DNA from: Stieleria sp. JC731
Lineage (GTDB): Bacteria > Planctomycetota > Planctomycetia > Pirellulales > Pirellulaceae
Length of the DNA: 64,000 nt
Direction of reading: 5' to 3'
Assembly: GCF_020966635.1 (NCBI RefSeq)
Contig: NZ_JAJKFQ010000005.1
Coordinates: forward strand, 186,001-250,000
Each line of letters begins with the position of its first letter. The stretch's first letter is position 1. Under the pieces are notes generated by a model. The model had not been told where the DNA came from. It worked only from the letters and a program-made list of their open reading frames with translations, and did no database searches. This document shows, one piece after another, positions 19,210 through 29,546 of the stretch. A program made the translations under genes and the position numbers.

Positions 19210-22098
19210 ATGCAATCTCAAACACGTCCGAAAACAAAACGCAAATCGACAAAAGCTGATTCGAGTATCTCGCTTCGTGGCTGCCGAGTTCACAACCTAA
19301 AAGATATCGATCTAGATCTACCGCGAGGAAAGCTGATTGCCTTTTGTGGTTTATCGGGAAGCGGCAAGACATCTTTGGCCCTCGATACTTTGTACGCCGA
19401 AGGGCAACGTTGCTACATCGAAAGCTTTTCGGCCTACACGCGTCAGTTCTTACAGCGGCTTGATAAACCCGACTGCGATTTAATCAGCGGTATACCACCG
19501 GCGGTAGCTGTCACGCGGGCGAGCGGATCAAAAAACAATCGAAGTACCGTCGCAACGGCCACTGAAATTGCTGACCATCTACGGCTGTTATTTGCCAAAT
19601 GTGCAACCCTGCATTGCGTTGGCTGTGGCAAGCCGGTTACCGCGGACGATCCCACCAGCACGGCCGAATCGCTTCATACCAGTGGCAAGCGAGCGATGAT
19701 CGGATTTCCGATTTGGTTGCCGGATCGCCAGTCAGGCGGTGAAATCCTGTTGGGTTTACAACAGGACGGTTTCGTGCGGATCATTGTCGGCGGTGAGTCG
19801 TTCCATCTCTCCGACTCCGATCGGGCTCAGCTCGCCAAGAAGATTCCCAAAAAAGGCATCGAGATCATCGTGGTCGTCGATCGCGTTTCCGCTGATAGCG
19901 ATCTCAGTCGCCTGACTGAATCTGTTGAAACGGCGATGAATGAAGGCCATGGCAAGGCCGTGATCTTGACTGAGCTCGAAATCGACGGCGATGTCGTGCG
20001 TGAGAATCCAGTCGCCGCCGGCAAGTTCGTAAGTGTCGACGCACGTTCTTTTGAAAAGTCAATCGTCAGCGATAGTCGTCGTTGCGATGACTGCGACTTG
20101 GACTATCCCGATCCTGTACCACGATTGTTCAACTTCAACAATCCGCTGGGCGCTTGTGAAAAGTGCGAAGGCTTTGGCGAGTTGGTTGACTTCGATATGG
20201 ATTTGGTCGTTCCGGACAAGTCCGTTTCAATTGCTGATGGTGCGATAGCCCCGTGGAATACACCGGCTTACGAACACGAACTTCACGAGTTGCTTGCACT
20301 CGCTGGCGACTACGATTTGCCAACGGATGTGCCGTTTTCGCTGTTAACGAAGAAGCAGTTGCGGTTGATCACCGAAGGAGTGCCTGAACGCAAGTTTGGT
20401 GGATTGAATGGCTTCTTCGCGTGGCTTGAACGGAAGAAGTACAAGATGCACGTGCGAGTGTTTGCATCACGCTATCGAAGTTATCGCACATGCGATCAGT
20501 GTGATGGGAAACGCTTTAAGCCAGCGGCTTTGGCATATCGGATCGGCGATAAATCGGTCGCGGATATGTTGGCGATGTGTGCGTCTGATGTGGCGGCCTA
20601 TTTCCACGAAACTCCTTTGCCGAAGAAGCAACAGGAGATTGCTAAGGAACCGATGCGGCAAATCGATGATCGCATCGGCTATCTTCGTTCGGTCGGATTG
20701 GGATACTTGGAATTGGACCGACCGCTGCGAACACTTTCTGGTGGGGAAACACAACGAATCGCGTTGACGAGTGCTCTCGGTGGCGACCTCGTCAACATGT
20801 TGTATGTATTGGATGAGCCAACAGCAGGGCTGCATCCGGTCGATGTGCAAGCTTTGGTGAACTGTGTGCGGCAGCTCTGTGACCGAGGCAACACAGTGAT
20901 CGTTGTTGAGCACAACGAGATCATGATTCAGAAAGCGGACCACGTGGTCGAGATTGGGCCCGGCGCCGGTGCACAAGGCGGGAACGTGGTATTTCAGGGT
21001 TCGGCAAAGCAGCTTTTAAAGAGCAAAGACAGTCTGACTGGACTGTACTTGCGTGGTGAACGCGGAGCGACGCTTCGGTCTCACAAGCCTCGAGAACCGA
21101 AGGGTACGATCGCTCTTCGCGGTGCATCGGGGCACAACTTGCAAGACGTCACTGTCGAATTCCCGTTGGGAATTCTGTGTGTAGTCACCGGCGTCTCTGG
21201 AAGCGGCAAAAGTTCATTGGTTCAGGACACATTGCTCGCCGCGATCCAGCAACGCAAGCTGGGGCAAGCGGCAAAGCCTTTGCCACTGGGGTCGATCACC
21301 GGAATGGGCCAGATCCAGGACTGCGTTGCGGTTGATCAATCACCGATCAGCCGATCGCCACGAAGCTGTCCGGTGACGTTCTTAAAAGCGTTCGATCCGA
21401 TCCGGAAGGTTTTCGCCGACTGTCCCGAAGCCAAGGCACGTGGTTTGACGGCCAGTCACTTCACATTCAACAGCAGCAAAGGGCAATGCCCAACATGTGA
21501 AGGAGCCGGTGTCCAGCAAATTGACATGCAGTTCCTTGCTGACGTTGCAATGCAGTGTCAAGAATGCCGTGGGACTCGGTTCCGCGACGATATATTGAAA
21601 GTCCGGTACCGCGATCGCACGATTGCAGACGTATTGGCGATGACCGCACAGGAGGCCTACGAGTTCTTCCGCGGTGCCGCAAAAGTGCAGGCAAAGCTGA
21701 AACGGATGATCGATGTCGGGATCGGCTACCTGCCGCTGGGACAATCCGCGACGACTTTATCCAGTGGCGAAGGCCAGCGGTTAAAGCTGGCCGCGTTCTT
21801 GGCCTCCGCAAGTCGCAAGCGAACGCTGTTCATCATGGATGAACCGACCACCGGATTGCACTTTGACGACCTTGTGCGTCTGGTGGATTGTTTCGACGCG
21901 TTGATCGCCGATGGTCACTCGCTGTTGGTTGTCGAGCATAACCCGTTGCTGATGTTGTCGGCTGACTACATCATCGATATGGGGCCCGGGGCGGGACGGG
22001 ACGGTGGTCAAATCGTCGCCCAGGGAACACCGGACCAGCTAAAGCAAAATCCAGACAGTCGCACTGGAAAGGTGCTCGCTGACTTTTGCGAAGCTTGA
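19210..22098 (+). CDS. uvrA: Excinuclease ABC subunit A (UvrA family)
   Basis: 962 residues; AGGAGA ends 9 bases before ATG 19210. DNA-damage recognition ATPase of nucleotide-excision repair. Seen: first Walker A (GLSGSGKTSLALDTLYAEGQ), the YTRQFLQRLDKPD segment, a first Cys pair region (LHCVGCGKPV), zinc-module Cys (CDDCDLDYPDP and CEKCEGFGE), the first ABC signature LSGGETQRIALTSAL with Walker B YVLDEPTAGLH, second Walker A (GVSGSGKSSLVQDT), the C-terminal zinc finger (CPTCEGAGV...CQECRGTRF), and a second signature LSSGEGQRLKLA with FIMDEPTTGLH. The second signature has Ser for the usual second Gly. Planctomycetes often carry several UvrA paralogues, so this may not be the only one in the genome. 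Confidence 0.92.
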   Translation: MQSQTRPKTKRKSTKADSSISLRGCRVHNLKDIDLDLPRGKLIAFCGLSGSGKTSLALDTLYAEGQRCYIESFSAYTRQFLQRLDKPDCDLISGIPPAVAVTRASGSKNNRSTVATATEIADHLRLLFAKCATLHCVGCGKPVTADDPTSTAESLHTSGKRAMIGFPIWLPDRQSGGEILLGLQQDGFVRIIVGGESFHLSDSDRAQLAKKIPKKGIEIIVVVDRVSADSDLSRLTESVETAMNEGHGKAVILTELEIDGDVVRENPVAAGKFVSVDARSFEKSIVSDSRRCDDCDLDYPDPVPRLFNFNNPLGACEKCEGFGELVDFDMDLVVPDKSVSIADGAIAPWNTPAYEHELHELLALAGDYDLPTDVPFSLLTKKQLRLITEGVPERKFGGLNGFFAWLERKKYKMHVRVFASRYRSYRTCDQCDGKRFKPAALAYRIGDKSVADMLAMCASDVAAYFHETPLPKKQQEIAKEPMRQIDDRIGYLRSVGLGYLELDRPLRTLSGGETQRIALTSALGGDLVNMLYVLDEPTAGLHPVDVQALVNCVRQLCDRGNTVIVVEHNEIMIQKADHVVEIGPGAGAQGGNVVFQGSAKQLLKSKDSLTGLYLRGERGATLRSHKPREPKGTIALRGASGHNLQDVTVEFPLGILCVVTGVSGSGKSSLVQDTLLAAIQQRKLGQAAKPLPLGSITGMGQIQDCVAVDQSPISRSPRSCPVTFLKAFDPIRKVFADCPEAKARGLTASHFTFNSSKGQCPTCEGAGVQQIDMQFLADVAMQCQECRGTRFRDDILKVRYRDRTIADVLAMTAQEAYEFFRGAAKVQAKLKRMIDVGIGYLPLGQSATTLSSGEGQRLKLAAFLASASRKRTLFIMDEPTTGLHFDDLVRLVDCFDALIADGHSLLVVEHNPLLMLSADYIIDMGPGAGRDGGQIVAQGTPDQLKQNPDSRTGKVLADFCEA

Positions 22099-22141
22099 CT
22101 GTTGCCAAGCTTCTGCCAACGCGGATAGCGAAAACGCTGTT

Positions 22142-23902
22142 TTATCGAAGCTTCGATTCGGCAGCTTGCAGTGCCGCGATGGTGTTATCCATTCGCTTGG
22201 ACCGGTAGACGATCACCGTTTCATTCTCGTTGGTCGCGATCGGCTCTGAGATAGGAGTCCAGTTGCGATCCAAAATCGCTTGACGAAGTTTGACTTGATG
22301 CCGGTTGATGACGTTGTGAGCAAAAGTCTCTGCAATGTATCCCGCTGTTTTGTCATCCGGCAGGATAAGGTAGTCGATATCTTCGTCGCCTTTGGCCAAC
22401 AGGTTTCCTAGTTTCTCATCGTCCGTTTCACCTTCGACCTCGCTCCAGGTTGCTTCGGCAGCGATATCGAACGTATTGCTAGACTCGAATCGGATACCAT
22501 CACAAACGAGGTAGTCCAGAGTACTTTGCACATTGTCTCGGTCAAACATTGCCGTGGAATACACGCAGCCGGTACACATGGACGTCAGCTGAGCGACGCC
22601 ATATCGCATTTCCTTGACACCGTGATTGCGACTGTCGGTCAACATGACATCAACAATTCGCTGAAGCGATGTCATTTCGTTGAAGCCCGATGGCTGATGG
22701 TTTTCCCAGCCCTGTTTCGACATCCACCCCAGTGCGACGACCAGACAGATCGACGCATAGGCGATCGATTGCCGACTTTTGACCGAATCCAAAAGATGGG
22801 CCAGCGGAAGCATCAGTGCCAAAACCAATCCGACAACAGCTGGCAAGCTGACGAACGGGTTCAAGCCGGCACCTCGGAGCACCAACATAAGCACTGGGCT
22901 AACTCCAATCCAAATTAGAACTGGCACAACGCCTCGGAGGCTAGTGATCGTTGCCAATGCCTTGCGGAAGGCTTGTTCTCGAAACGCAAAGTATAGCCAT
23001 CCGATCGCCCAGGCGGCTGCGAGATAACCGATTGTGACACCAATCCCGCGACCAGCAAATTCAAAGTGCTTCGCCGATTCCATCAGTGTCAGGCTGGCGT
23101 TGGCGTCGGTATTCCAAACGAAATAGTAGTAGTACAACGTGTCAAACTGAAGCACGAAGAACCAGCCAGCGAGAACACTCGCAGCGACAACTGCGATGGC
23201 TTGACCTTTAAGGTGTTCAAATCGATTGGGTTTCGTTAGCAGCGCAAGTCCAGCAATCGGCGACAAGGCAAACACTAGATAAACAGGCGCGGTTGCCCGT
23301 GACAGACAGGCAATCGCGGCGGCGATTCCCACCAACGCATAATTTTTGACTGAAGGCTGCTCGTATGCGCCGAGCATTAGCACCGAGGTGCAACCGAATG
23401 AGAGGCACAACAAAAGGTCAACGCGGAAGTCTGACACTCCTCCGTTGGACGCGTATAAGCAAGCTGCCGTCAGAAAGCTTAAGCATGCGGTCAGCGAAAC
23501 GCCGTCGGAGATTTTTCGGATTCGCGATAGATACCAAAAGACACAGCTCAGAAATCCAAAAAGATAGATCGCTTGGATCCAAACTCCGATCATCCGTGAT
23601 GGCTCAGCAAATAACCCGATGACAATCCCGAAGACATAAGGCATCAGTACCGTCGCGCCGCTGTTCCATACTTTGGAGAATCCCGCCGTGATTCCGTCCT
23701 GCTGAGTTGCAATGACAGCATCATGCATCTGCTGGTTGTAACTGAGCGAGTCGTAGAAAGGGTTCGTGTGCTTGTAGAGCTCCAGATTTAATTGGCAACA
23801 ATAGATTGCCAAGATGGAACAAGCGATCGCTATCGGTAAGAGACACATCCACAAAGGGCGCGGGCGTGAATCATCGTTGCTGGAGGGGGTGGTTGTGTTC
23901 AT
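22142..23902 (-). CDS. Polytopic membrane protein, probable GT-C glycosyltransferase
   Basis: 586 residues. About ten hydrophobic segments lie in residues 20-400, with a soluble C-terminal domain after about residue 400 (ending in a basic, helical tail). After the first membrane segment comes FYDSLSYNQQMHDAV, an acidic extracytoplasmic loop of the type that carries the catalytic Asp in GT-C enzymes, and later NGGVSDFRVDLLL. Family inference: ArnT/PMT-like transferase using a polyprenyl-phosphate sugar as donor. This fits the gene 22 bp upstream, which encodes an enzyme of the type that makes such donors. The exact family was not recognised. Confidence 0.6.
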   Translation of the reverse strand: MNTTTPSSNDDSRPRPLWMCLLPIAIACSILAIYCCQLNLELYKHTNPFYDSLSYNQQMHDAVIATQQDGITAGFSKVWNSGATVLMPYVFGIVIGLFAEPSRMIGVWIQAIYLFGFLSCVFWYLSRIRKISDGVSLTACLSFLTAACLYASNGGVSDFRVDLLLCLSFGCTSVLMLGAYEQPSVKNYALVGIAAAIACLSRATAPVYLVFALSPIAGLALLTKPNRFEHLKGQAIAVVAASVLAGWFFVLQFDTLYYYYFVWNTDANASLTLMESAKHFEFAGRGIGVTIGYLAAAWAIGWLYFAFREQAFRKALATITSLRGVVPVLIWIGVSPVLMLVLRGAGLNPFVSLPAVVGLVLALMLPLAHLLDSVKSRQSIAYASICLVVALGWMSKQGWENHQPSGFNEMTSLQRIVDVMLTDSRNHGVKEMRYGVAQLTSMCTGCVYSTAMFDRDNVQSTLDYLVCDGIRFESSNTFDIAAEATWSEVEGETDDEKLGNLLAKGDEDIDYLILPDDKTAGYIAETFAHNVINRHQVKLRQAILDRNWTPISEPIATNENETVIVYRSKRMDNTIAALQAAESKLR

Positions 23903-23923
23903 CTTGTTCTGGTTTGTTGTTGA

Positions 23924-24976
23924 CTACGCAGAAGCCTTTCGCGCCATTGTGAGTGCCGAGCTAGGCTCCAATGGACTTTGATTGCTTTGCCTTGGGAATG
24001 ATCGCAAGACTGCGTCAGATTGGTTGTCGCTCGATAGGTCCATGGCCAAGACATAAGCAGGTCGTTTGCGACACTCGTCGTAGATCCGACCGATGTATTC
24101 ACCCAAGACGCCAGCGGCGACGAGCTGAAACCCACCCAGTCCTAAGATGGAGCACAACAGAGTCGTGAAGCCGAGTTCTGCAGTTTCAAGTCCGGCAACT
24201 CGTTTGACGACGAACCACCCGGCCGCCGCGATCGACAGCATGCAGAGCGTCACACCCGTTGCTGTCAACAGACGCAGTGGCTTCAGAGAGTTTCCGAAGA
24301 TTGCGTCAAGTGCATAGCGGAGCAGGCGTGTAAATGTCTGCTTGGGTTCACCACCGGCACGTTCTTGCCTTTCGAATCGCACGATCGCCATCTTGAAGCC
24401 GACCCAGGCTCGTAGAGCTGGGAAGAATCGATGGGCTTCATCAAGCTGGCAAACCGCTTCCACGGCGTGGCGATTCATCAAGCAGAACGTCCCAGTGTTT
24501 TCGGGGACATTCGACTCCGATAGAATCTGAAACAATCGGTGAAACGCCGCGAAACAGAAGCCTCGAAACGCTGTTTCTTTTCGGGACGAACGCTGGGCGA
24601 TAACGATGCCCGCGCCATCGTTGTATTTTTCGATCAGCTGTGGAATCAGCTCGGGCGGGTCTTGTAGATCGCCGTCCATTAAGACGACACATTCGGCGTC
24701 GGTCGCCTGCAATCCGGCTGTGATTGCGGCGGGTTGTCCAAAGTTCCGCGACAGAGACAAAAGGCGAACGGCGCCCAAAGAGGCTTCGTCATTGGAGTGG
24801 ATCGCGTTTTCGACAATCCAATCCGCTGTACCATCACGGCTGCCGTCGTCCACGTAGATGATCTGGTAGGTCAGTCCTGTCGACTGACAAGCCGCGTCCA
24901 CACGAGTGTGTAGCAGCTCAATAATCTCGATTTCGTTGTAGACCGGAATGACAATTTCCAATTGTCGTGTTGCCAT
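23924..24976 (-). CDS. Family 2 glycosyltransferase, polyprenyl-phosphate sugar synthase (ArnC/GtrB-like)
   Basis: 350 residues from ATG 24976; ATG 25012 adds 12 residues and cannot be excluded. Transfers a sugar from a nucleotide donor to undecaprenyl phosphate at the inner membrane. Seen: LEIVIPVYNE at the start, YVDDGSRDGTADW, FGQPAAITAGL, the metal-binding VVLMDGDLQDPPELIPQL, QRSSRKETAFRG, and two C-terminal membrane helices (TATGVTLCMLSIAAAGWFVV and FTTLLCSILGLGGFQLVAAG) followed by LGEYIGRIYDECRKRPAYV, the usual family ending. Spaced 22 bp from the downstream GT-C-like gene, so the two probably form one unit in which this makes the lipid-linked sugar and the partner uses it. Confidence 0.9.
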   Translation of the reverse strand: MATRQLEIVIPVYNEIEIIELLHTRVDAACQSTGLTYQIIYVDDGSRDGTADWIVENAIHSNDEASLGAVRLLSLSRNFGQPAAITAGLQATDAECVVLMDGDLQDPPELIPQLIEKYNDGAGIVIAQRSSRKETAFRGFCFAAFHRLFQILSESNVPENTGTFCLMNRHAVEAVCQLDEAHRFFPALRAWVGFKMAIVRFERQERAGGEPKQTFTRLLRYALDAIFGNSLKPLRLLTATGVTLCMLSIAAAGWFVVKRVAGLETAELGFTTLLCSILGLGGFQLVAAGVLGEYIGRIYDECRKRPAYVLAMDLSSDNQSDAVLRSFPRQSNQSPLEPSSALTMARKASA

Positions 24977-25012
24977 TGTTTCGTCCGTGAAAGGCAGCTG
25001 ATTCGCGAGCAA

Positions 25013-25453
25013 GAACAGTGATCGCGTACTTCATCCGGGGGAAGTTAGAAAAGATAGTCCCGGTGTGTCAACATCGCACCGCCGGTGACATCCGCCGACT
25101 TGGATCATCTGGTCGCGTTTTTCATGTTGCTAAATCTATCGCTGGCGAGCAGATAAGGAAACGACGCGGTAAAAACCACGTGCGGGTTTTCATTCACCAG
25201 ATCAACCACACCCTCAAGCGGGAATAGGAGGTCTTGGCGAGGTAGGTGGTTTGTCAAAAGTCGCCTCTGACAGGCTAAGTTCGGCAGCGGTCGCCGGACG
25301 AACAATCTGCTGGACAAATACTTCGTGCGGTTTTAGGGCGATGCTGGTCACCGCGGGAGGATGATAGTGGCTTCGTGGATGACAGAGGTTTGCAGTCGAT
25401 TCATAGGACGTTAGTTTTCTCGAACAATCAACATTCAACCACAGGCTTCGACG
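25013..25453. other. Intergenic region between divergent GT2 and ilvA genes
   Basis: About 440 bp expected to contain both divergent promoters. No conserved coding frame, RNA gene or riboswitch was recognised. Confidence 0.45.
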
Positions 25454-26974
25454 ATGAACCCGCGGCTTCTCGACTATTTACAACGCATCCTTAACGCTCG
25501 GGTCTATGACATCGCGATTGAATCAGCTCTCGATCGCGCCACGAAGTTATCTGCCCGCCTGGGCAATCATGTTTGGCTAAAACGAGAGGACACTCAGCCG
25601 GTTCACAGTTTCAAATTGCGTGGTGCCTATAACAAGATGGCACATCTCACTCCGCAGCAGCTCGCCAATGGGGTGATCTGTTCGTCCGCCGGGAACCACG
25701 CCCAAGGGGTCGCGATGAGTGCCCAGCGGCTTGGGTGTGAGGCCCACATTGTGATGCCGGTGACGACACCGAAGCTGAAGTCAGATGCCGTCCGCGACCT
25801 CGGTGGGCAAGTCGTTTTGTTTGGCGATAGCTACAGCGAGGCATTCGCCCATGCCATCGAGCTACAAAAAGAGCATGGCTATTTGTTTGTCCACCCGTTC
25901 GATGATCCTGATGTTATCGCGGGGCAAGGGACCATCGGGATGGAGATCCTTCGCCAGCACCAGCACCCGATTCACGCGGTGTTCGTTGCAATTGGTGGTG
26001 GCGGTCTGATATCCGGAGTCGCCGCCTACATCAAAGCCGTGCGGCCCGAAATTAAAGTCATTGGGGTGCAGATGTCAGACTCCGATGCGATGGTTCAATC
26101 TGTCAAAGCGGGCCAAAAAGTCGTGCTAACCGATGTCGGATTGTTTTCCGATGGGACGGCGGTCAAAGCGGTCGGTGAAGAGACTTTGCAAATGGCTTCC
26201 GAGCTGGTCGATGACTATGTCGTGGTCGATACCGATGCCGTTTGCGCGGCGATCAAAGACGCATTCGAGGACACACGCAGCATTTTAGAGCCTGCCGGCG
26301 CGATGGGGATCGCAGGATTGAAGCAGTACGCCGCACGGCATGAACTACACGACGAAACGCTGATCGCGATCACCTGTGGCGCGAACATGAATTTCGATCG
26401 TCTACGCTTCGTGGCCGACCGCGCCGAAGCGGGGGAAGAACGCGAAGCATTGTTCGCCGTCACCATTCCCGAGCAACGCGGTAGCCTGAAACGGCTTTGC
26501 AAGACGATCAGCGAAAGGAATGTGACGGAGTTTAGCTATCGTATCTCCGATGAATCCGAAGCTCATGTGCTGGTCGGATTGTCGATCAAGAATCGTGCTG
26601 AAGTCGATACGATCTGTCAGGCTCTCGCCGAGCAAGATTTCGCCACGCTCAGCCTCGCAGATGATGACCTATCGAAAGAGCACTTGCGCTACATGGTCGG
26701 CGGGCGAAGCCACCGGGGTGGGGCCGAACGGTTGTATCGATTCGAATTTCCCGAACGTCCCGGTGCTCTGATGTTGTTTCTATCGCGCATGCATTCGGAT
26801 TGGAACATCAGCCTGTTTCACTACCGAAATCATGGCGCCGACTATGGCCGTATTTTGGTTGGCATCCAGATCCCCGACGATGACCTGAAACCGTTTCAAG
26901 AGTTCTTGGATCAGTTGGGTTATCGATACACGGATGAAACGGCAAATCCGGTTTATCATTTGTTCCTGCGATAG
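25454..26974 (+). CDS. ilvA: Threonine ammonia-lyase, biosynthetic
   Basis: 506 residues, close to the 514 of E. coli IlvA. Deaminates threonine to 2-oxobutyrate, the first step of isoleucine synthesis. Seen: PLP lysine Lys54 in HSFKLRGAYNKM, SSAGNHAQGVAMSA, the glycine-rich phosphate cup VAIGGGGLISGVAAYIKA, TCGANMNFDRLR, and two C-terminal ACT-like regulatory domains (from about residue 335: LFAVTIPEQRGSLKRLCK, and from about 425: LYRFEFPERPGALMLFLSRM). The two ACT-like domains mark the isoleucine-inhibited biosynthetic type rather than the short catabolic TdcB type. Confidence 0.95.
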   Translation: MNPRLLDYLQRILNARVYDIAIESALDRATKLSARLGNHVWLKREDTQPVHSFKLRGAYNKMAHLTPQQLANGVICSSAGNHAQGVAMSAQRLGCEAHIVMPVTTPKLKSDAVRDLGGQVVLFGDSYSEAFAHAIELQKEHGYLFVHPFDDPDVIAGQGTIGMEILRQHQHPIHAVFVAIGGGGLISGVAAYIKAVRPEIKVIGVQMSDSDAMVQSVKAGQKVVLTDVGLFSDGTAVKAVGEETLQMASELVDDYVVVDTDAVCAAIKDAFEDTRSILEPAGAMGIAGLKQYAARHELHDETLIAITCGANMNFDRLRFVADRAEAGEEREALFAVTIPEQRGSLKRLCKTISERNVTEFSYRISDESEAHVLVGLSIKNRAEVDTICQALAEQDFATLSLADDDLSKEHLRYMVGGRSHRGGAERLYRFEFPERPGALMLFLSRMHSDWNISLFHYRNHGADYGRILVGIQIPDDDLKPFQEFLDQLGYRYTDETANPVYHLFLR

Positions 26975-27080
26975 ATCCACCGCATGATGAAAGTCCGCAT
27001 TTCACGTAAGGCAGACGTTTTTGATCTGTGTGTTTTCAGGTTTCTGATCATTCCTTTTTAGAACCGTTGGATAACAAACG

Positions 27081-27638
27081 ATGACGCTACGCTCAACAAC
27101 CATCGTCCATCCATGGCACGGCGTTTCACCGGGCGACGAAGCTCCTGAAATTGTCAACGTGATTGTTGAAATTCCGCTGGGCGGAAACATCAAATATGAA
27201 TTGGACAAAGCATCGGGTTTGCTGAAAGTTGACCGAGTGTTGTTTTCGGCAGTTCATTATCCGGCGAACTACGGATTCATCCCAGGAACTTTTGCTGACG
27301 ATGATGATCCGCTTGATGTGATGGTGCTGTGCCAGGAACCCGTGGTTCCGCTGGCTTTGATGCAAGTGCGGCCGATCGGGCTGATGACGATGATCGATGA
27401 AGGTAGGCGTGACCACAAGGTGATCGCGGTTGCGACAAAGGACGCGGAGTATTGCGACTTTCGCGAACTTGATGACCTCCCGCATCATCGGTTGGATATG
27501 GTCCGCCGTTTTTTTATGGACTACAAGACGCTTGAAAACAAAGATGTCGAAGTCGAAGGTTTCTCACCAGCCAGCGTTGCCCATCAAGTGATCAACGAGT
27601 CGATTCAAGGCTATCGCGACAAGTTCTTGAACAAATAA
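27081..27638 (+). CDS. ppa: Inorganic pyrophosphatase, family I
   Basis: 185 residues. Hydrolyses pyrophosphate in the cytoplasm and so pulls biosynthetic reactions forward. Seen: [47 protein letters not shown] (contains the D-x-D-P-x-D-V metal-binding signature), [22 protein letters not shown] and [19 protein letters not shown]. All residues expected of the soluble family I enzyme appear present and the length is normal. There is no Shine-Dalgarno site before ATG 27081, but the conserved N-terminus supports the start. Confidence 0.95.
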   Translation: MTLRSTTIVHPWHGVSPGDEAPEIVNVIVEIPLGGNIKYELDKASGLLKVDRVLFSAVHYPANYGFIPGTFADDDDPLDVMVLCQEPVVPLALMQVRPIGLMTMIDEGRRDHKVIAVATKDAEYCDFRELDDLPHHRLDMVRRFFMDYKTLENKDVEVEGFSPASVAHQVINESIQGYRDKFLNK

Positions 27639-27833
27639 ACTGTTTCCTGAGACAACGGTTTCTCGGACACAGGCAATCGCAGTACAGACATCAAATTAGT
27701 TTTGCGTCGATCGGCGTTTGGCGTCGTGGTCGGATACAATGGGGCGATCGAATTCTGAGGCGTTGCATTGGACGCCTCGTGCAATCAGCCAAATTGCAAA
27801 GCGATCTATTCTCCTCCCAATTTTACGCCACTG

Positions 27834-29537
27834 ATGTCTGCAACGCGATTCTTGCTTTGTACGTTTACGCTCTATCTGTCCCTGGGGTCCTATTTGCCTG
27901 CGGCGGATCCGTTCGAGGTTGATGTCCTCGTCGATGCCGGAGAGTCCACAGGACAATTGAAGCCGATCTGGCGGTTTTTTGGTGCTGACGAACCGAACTA
28001 TGCGACAATGAAAGACGGTCAAAAGCTGCTTTCAGACATCGGTTTGCTTCGTCCCCAAGAAGTATTCTTTCGTGCTCATAACTTGTTGACATCAGGTGAC
28101 GGGACCCCAGCTTTGAAATGGGGATCGACGGATGTGTACAGCGAAACCGAAGACGGGCAGCCGCAATACAACTGGAAAATCGTCGACGGCATTTTTGACT
28201 CGTATCTGCAGCGTGGTGTTCGTCCCTATGCGCAGATTGGCTTTATGCCACGAGAGCTTTCTTCGAAACCAGAACCCTATCGACACGAATGGCGTCCAGG
28301 GATGCCATACGAACAGGTTTTTACCGGGTGGAGTTACCCGCCGAAAGACTATGACAAATGGAGCGAGCTAGTTTACCAGTGGGTGAAACACTGCGTCGAA
28401 CGCTATGGTCGCGAAGAAGTCGAATCATGGTATTGGCAGACTTGGAACGAAGCCAACATTGGGGCTCCGAATCGGCCAGGGTATTTCACCGGCAGTAACG
28501 AAGAGTTCCACAAACTGCACGACTATGCGATCGCGGGAGTACGACGCGCTCTTCCAACCGCGCGCGTGGGAGGTCCGGATTCTGCTGGAAGCGGTGGGCG
28601 ATGGACTCGAGAATTCTTTGAGCACTGTTTGAGCGGCACCAACTACGCGAGCGGTGAAGTCGGGACGCCACTCGATTTCGTCTCGTTTCACGCCAAGGGG
28701 GCGCCCCAGTTTGTCGACGGTCACATTCGTATGGGGATTTCGAATCAATTGAGGACGATTGACGATGGTTTTCAGATCGTCGCATCATTCCCACAATTGC
28801 GTTCGACGCCGATTGTGATTGGTGAGTCCGACCCGGAAGGCTGCGCCGCATGCCAAGGACCGATGTTTTCCTATCGCAATGGAACGGTCTATTCCAGCTA
28901 TACCGCCGCCAGTTTTGCGCGGAAGCATGACCTAGCGGATCGGCACGGTGTCAATTTGGAAGGCGCCCTGTCGTGGTCTTTCACCTTTGAAGACCAGCCA
29001 TATTTTGCAGGCTTTCGCCAGATGGCTAGCAACGGATTGGCATTGCCGGTTTTCAATGTCATGCGAATGTTTAGCCAGATGGGAGAGCAGCGGGTGAAGG
29101 CGACCAGCAACCATCAGTTATCGCTGGACGAGATCATGTCATCAGGCGTCCGTGGAAAGGCGGATGTTGGAACCATCGCCAGTCTCGACCAGCAGCGGCA
29201 ACAACTATCGATCATGGTATGGCATTACCACGACGATGACATTGACGGTGCAGACGCGGCTGTAACCCTCCAAGTTTCTGGACTTCCGATGTCGATCGAG
29301 AACGCGGCGCTTTCACATTACCGCGTCGATGAAGATCACAGCAATTCCTATGCGGAGTGGAGGAAGATGGGATCGCCCGTTGCACCCAATAGCCGTCAGT
29401 ACAACCAACTGCAGACTGCTTCAATGCTAACTCGCCTTCAGGGATCACCTGCCGATGTTGACGTCCAGCAAGGCAATGCAAGTCTCTCCTTTGTTTTACC
29501 AAGACAAGGCGTCTCGCTGGTTGTCTTGAAATGGTAG
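27834..29537 (+). CDS. Secreted glycoside hydrolase, GH39-like (beta-xylosidase type)
   Basis: 567 residues from ATG 27834. The frame is open to 27768, but only from 27834 does a signal peptide begin (SATRFLLCTFTLYLSLGSYLPAA). Expected to cleave xylosidic or related links in plant or algal glycans outside the cytoplasm. Seen: a TIM-barrel with the acid/base candidate Glu206 in WYWQTWNEANIG and the nucleophile candidate Glu331 in PIVIGESDPEG, the usual GH39 pair; VSFHAKG between them; and a C-terminal beta-sandwich-like part. It lies tail to tail with a GH71/99-like gene, 9 bp apart. Confidence 0.82.
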   Translation: MSATRFLLCTFTLYLSLGSYLPAADPFEVDVLVDAGESTGQLKPIWRFFGADEPNYATMKDGQKLLSDIGLLRPQEVFFRAHNLLTSGDGTPALKWGSTDVYSETEDGQPQYNWKIVDGIFDSYLQRGVRPYAQIGFMPRELSSKPEPYRHEWRPGMPYEQVFTGWSYPPKDYDKWSELVYQWVKHCVERYGREEVESWYWQTWNEANIGAPNRPGYFTGSNEEFHKLHDYAIAGVRRALPTARVGGPDSAGSGGRWTREFFEHCLSGTNYASGEVGTPLDFVSFHAKGAPQFVDGHIRMGISNQLRTIDDGFQIVASFPQLRSTPIVIGESDPEGCAACQGPMFSYRNGTVYSSYTAASFARKHDLADRHGVNLEGALSWSFTFEDQPYFAGFRQMASNGLALPVFNVMRMFSQMGEQRVKATSNHQLSLDEIMSSGVRGKADVGTIASLDQQRQQLSIMVWHYHDDDIDGADAAVTLQVSGLPMSIENAALSHYRVDEDHSNSYAEWRKMGSPVAPNSRQYNQLQTASMLTRLQGSPADVDVQQGNASLSFVLPRQGVSLVVLKW

Positions 29538-29546
29538 TGTGACCGG

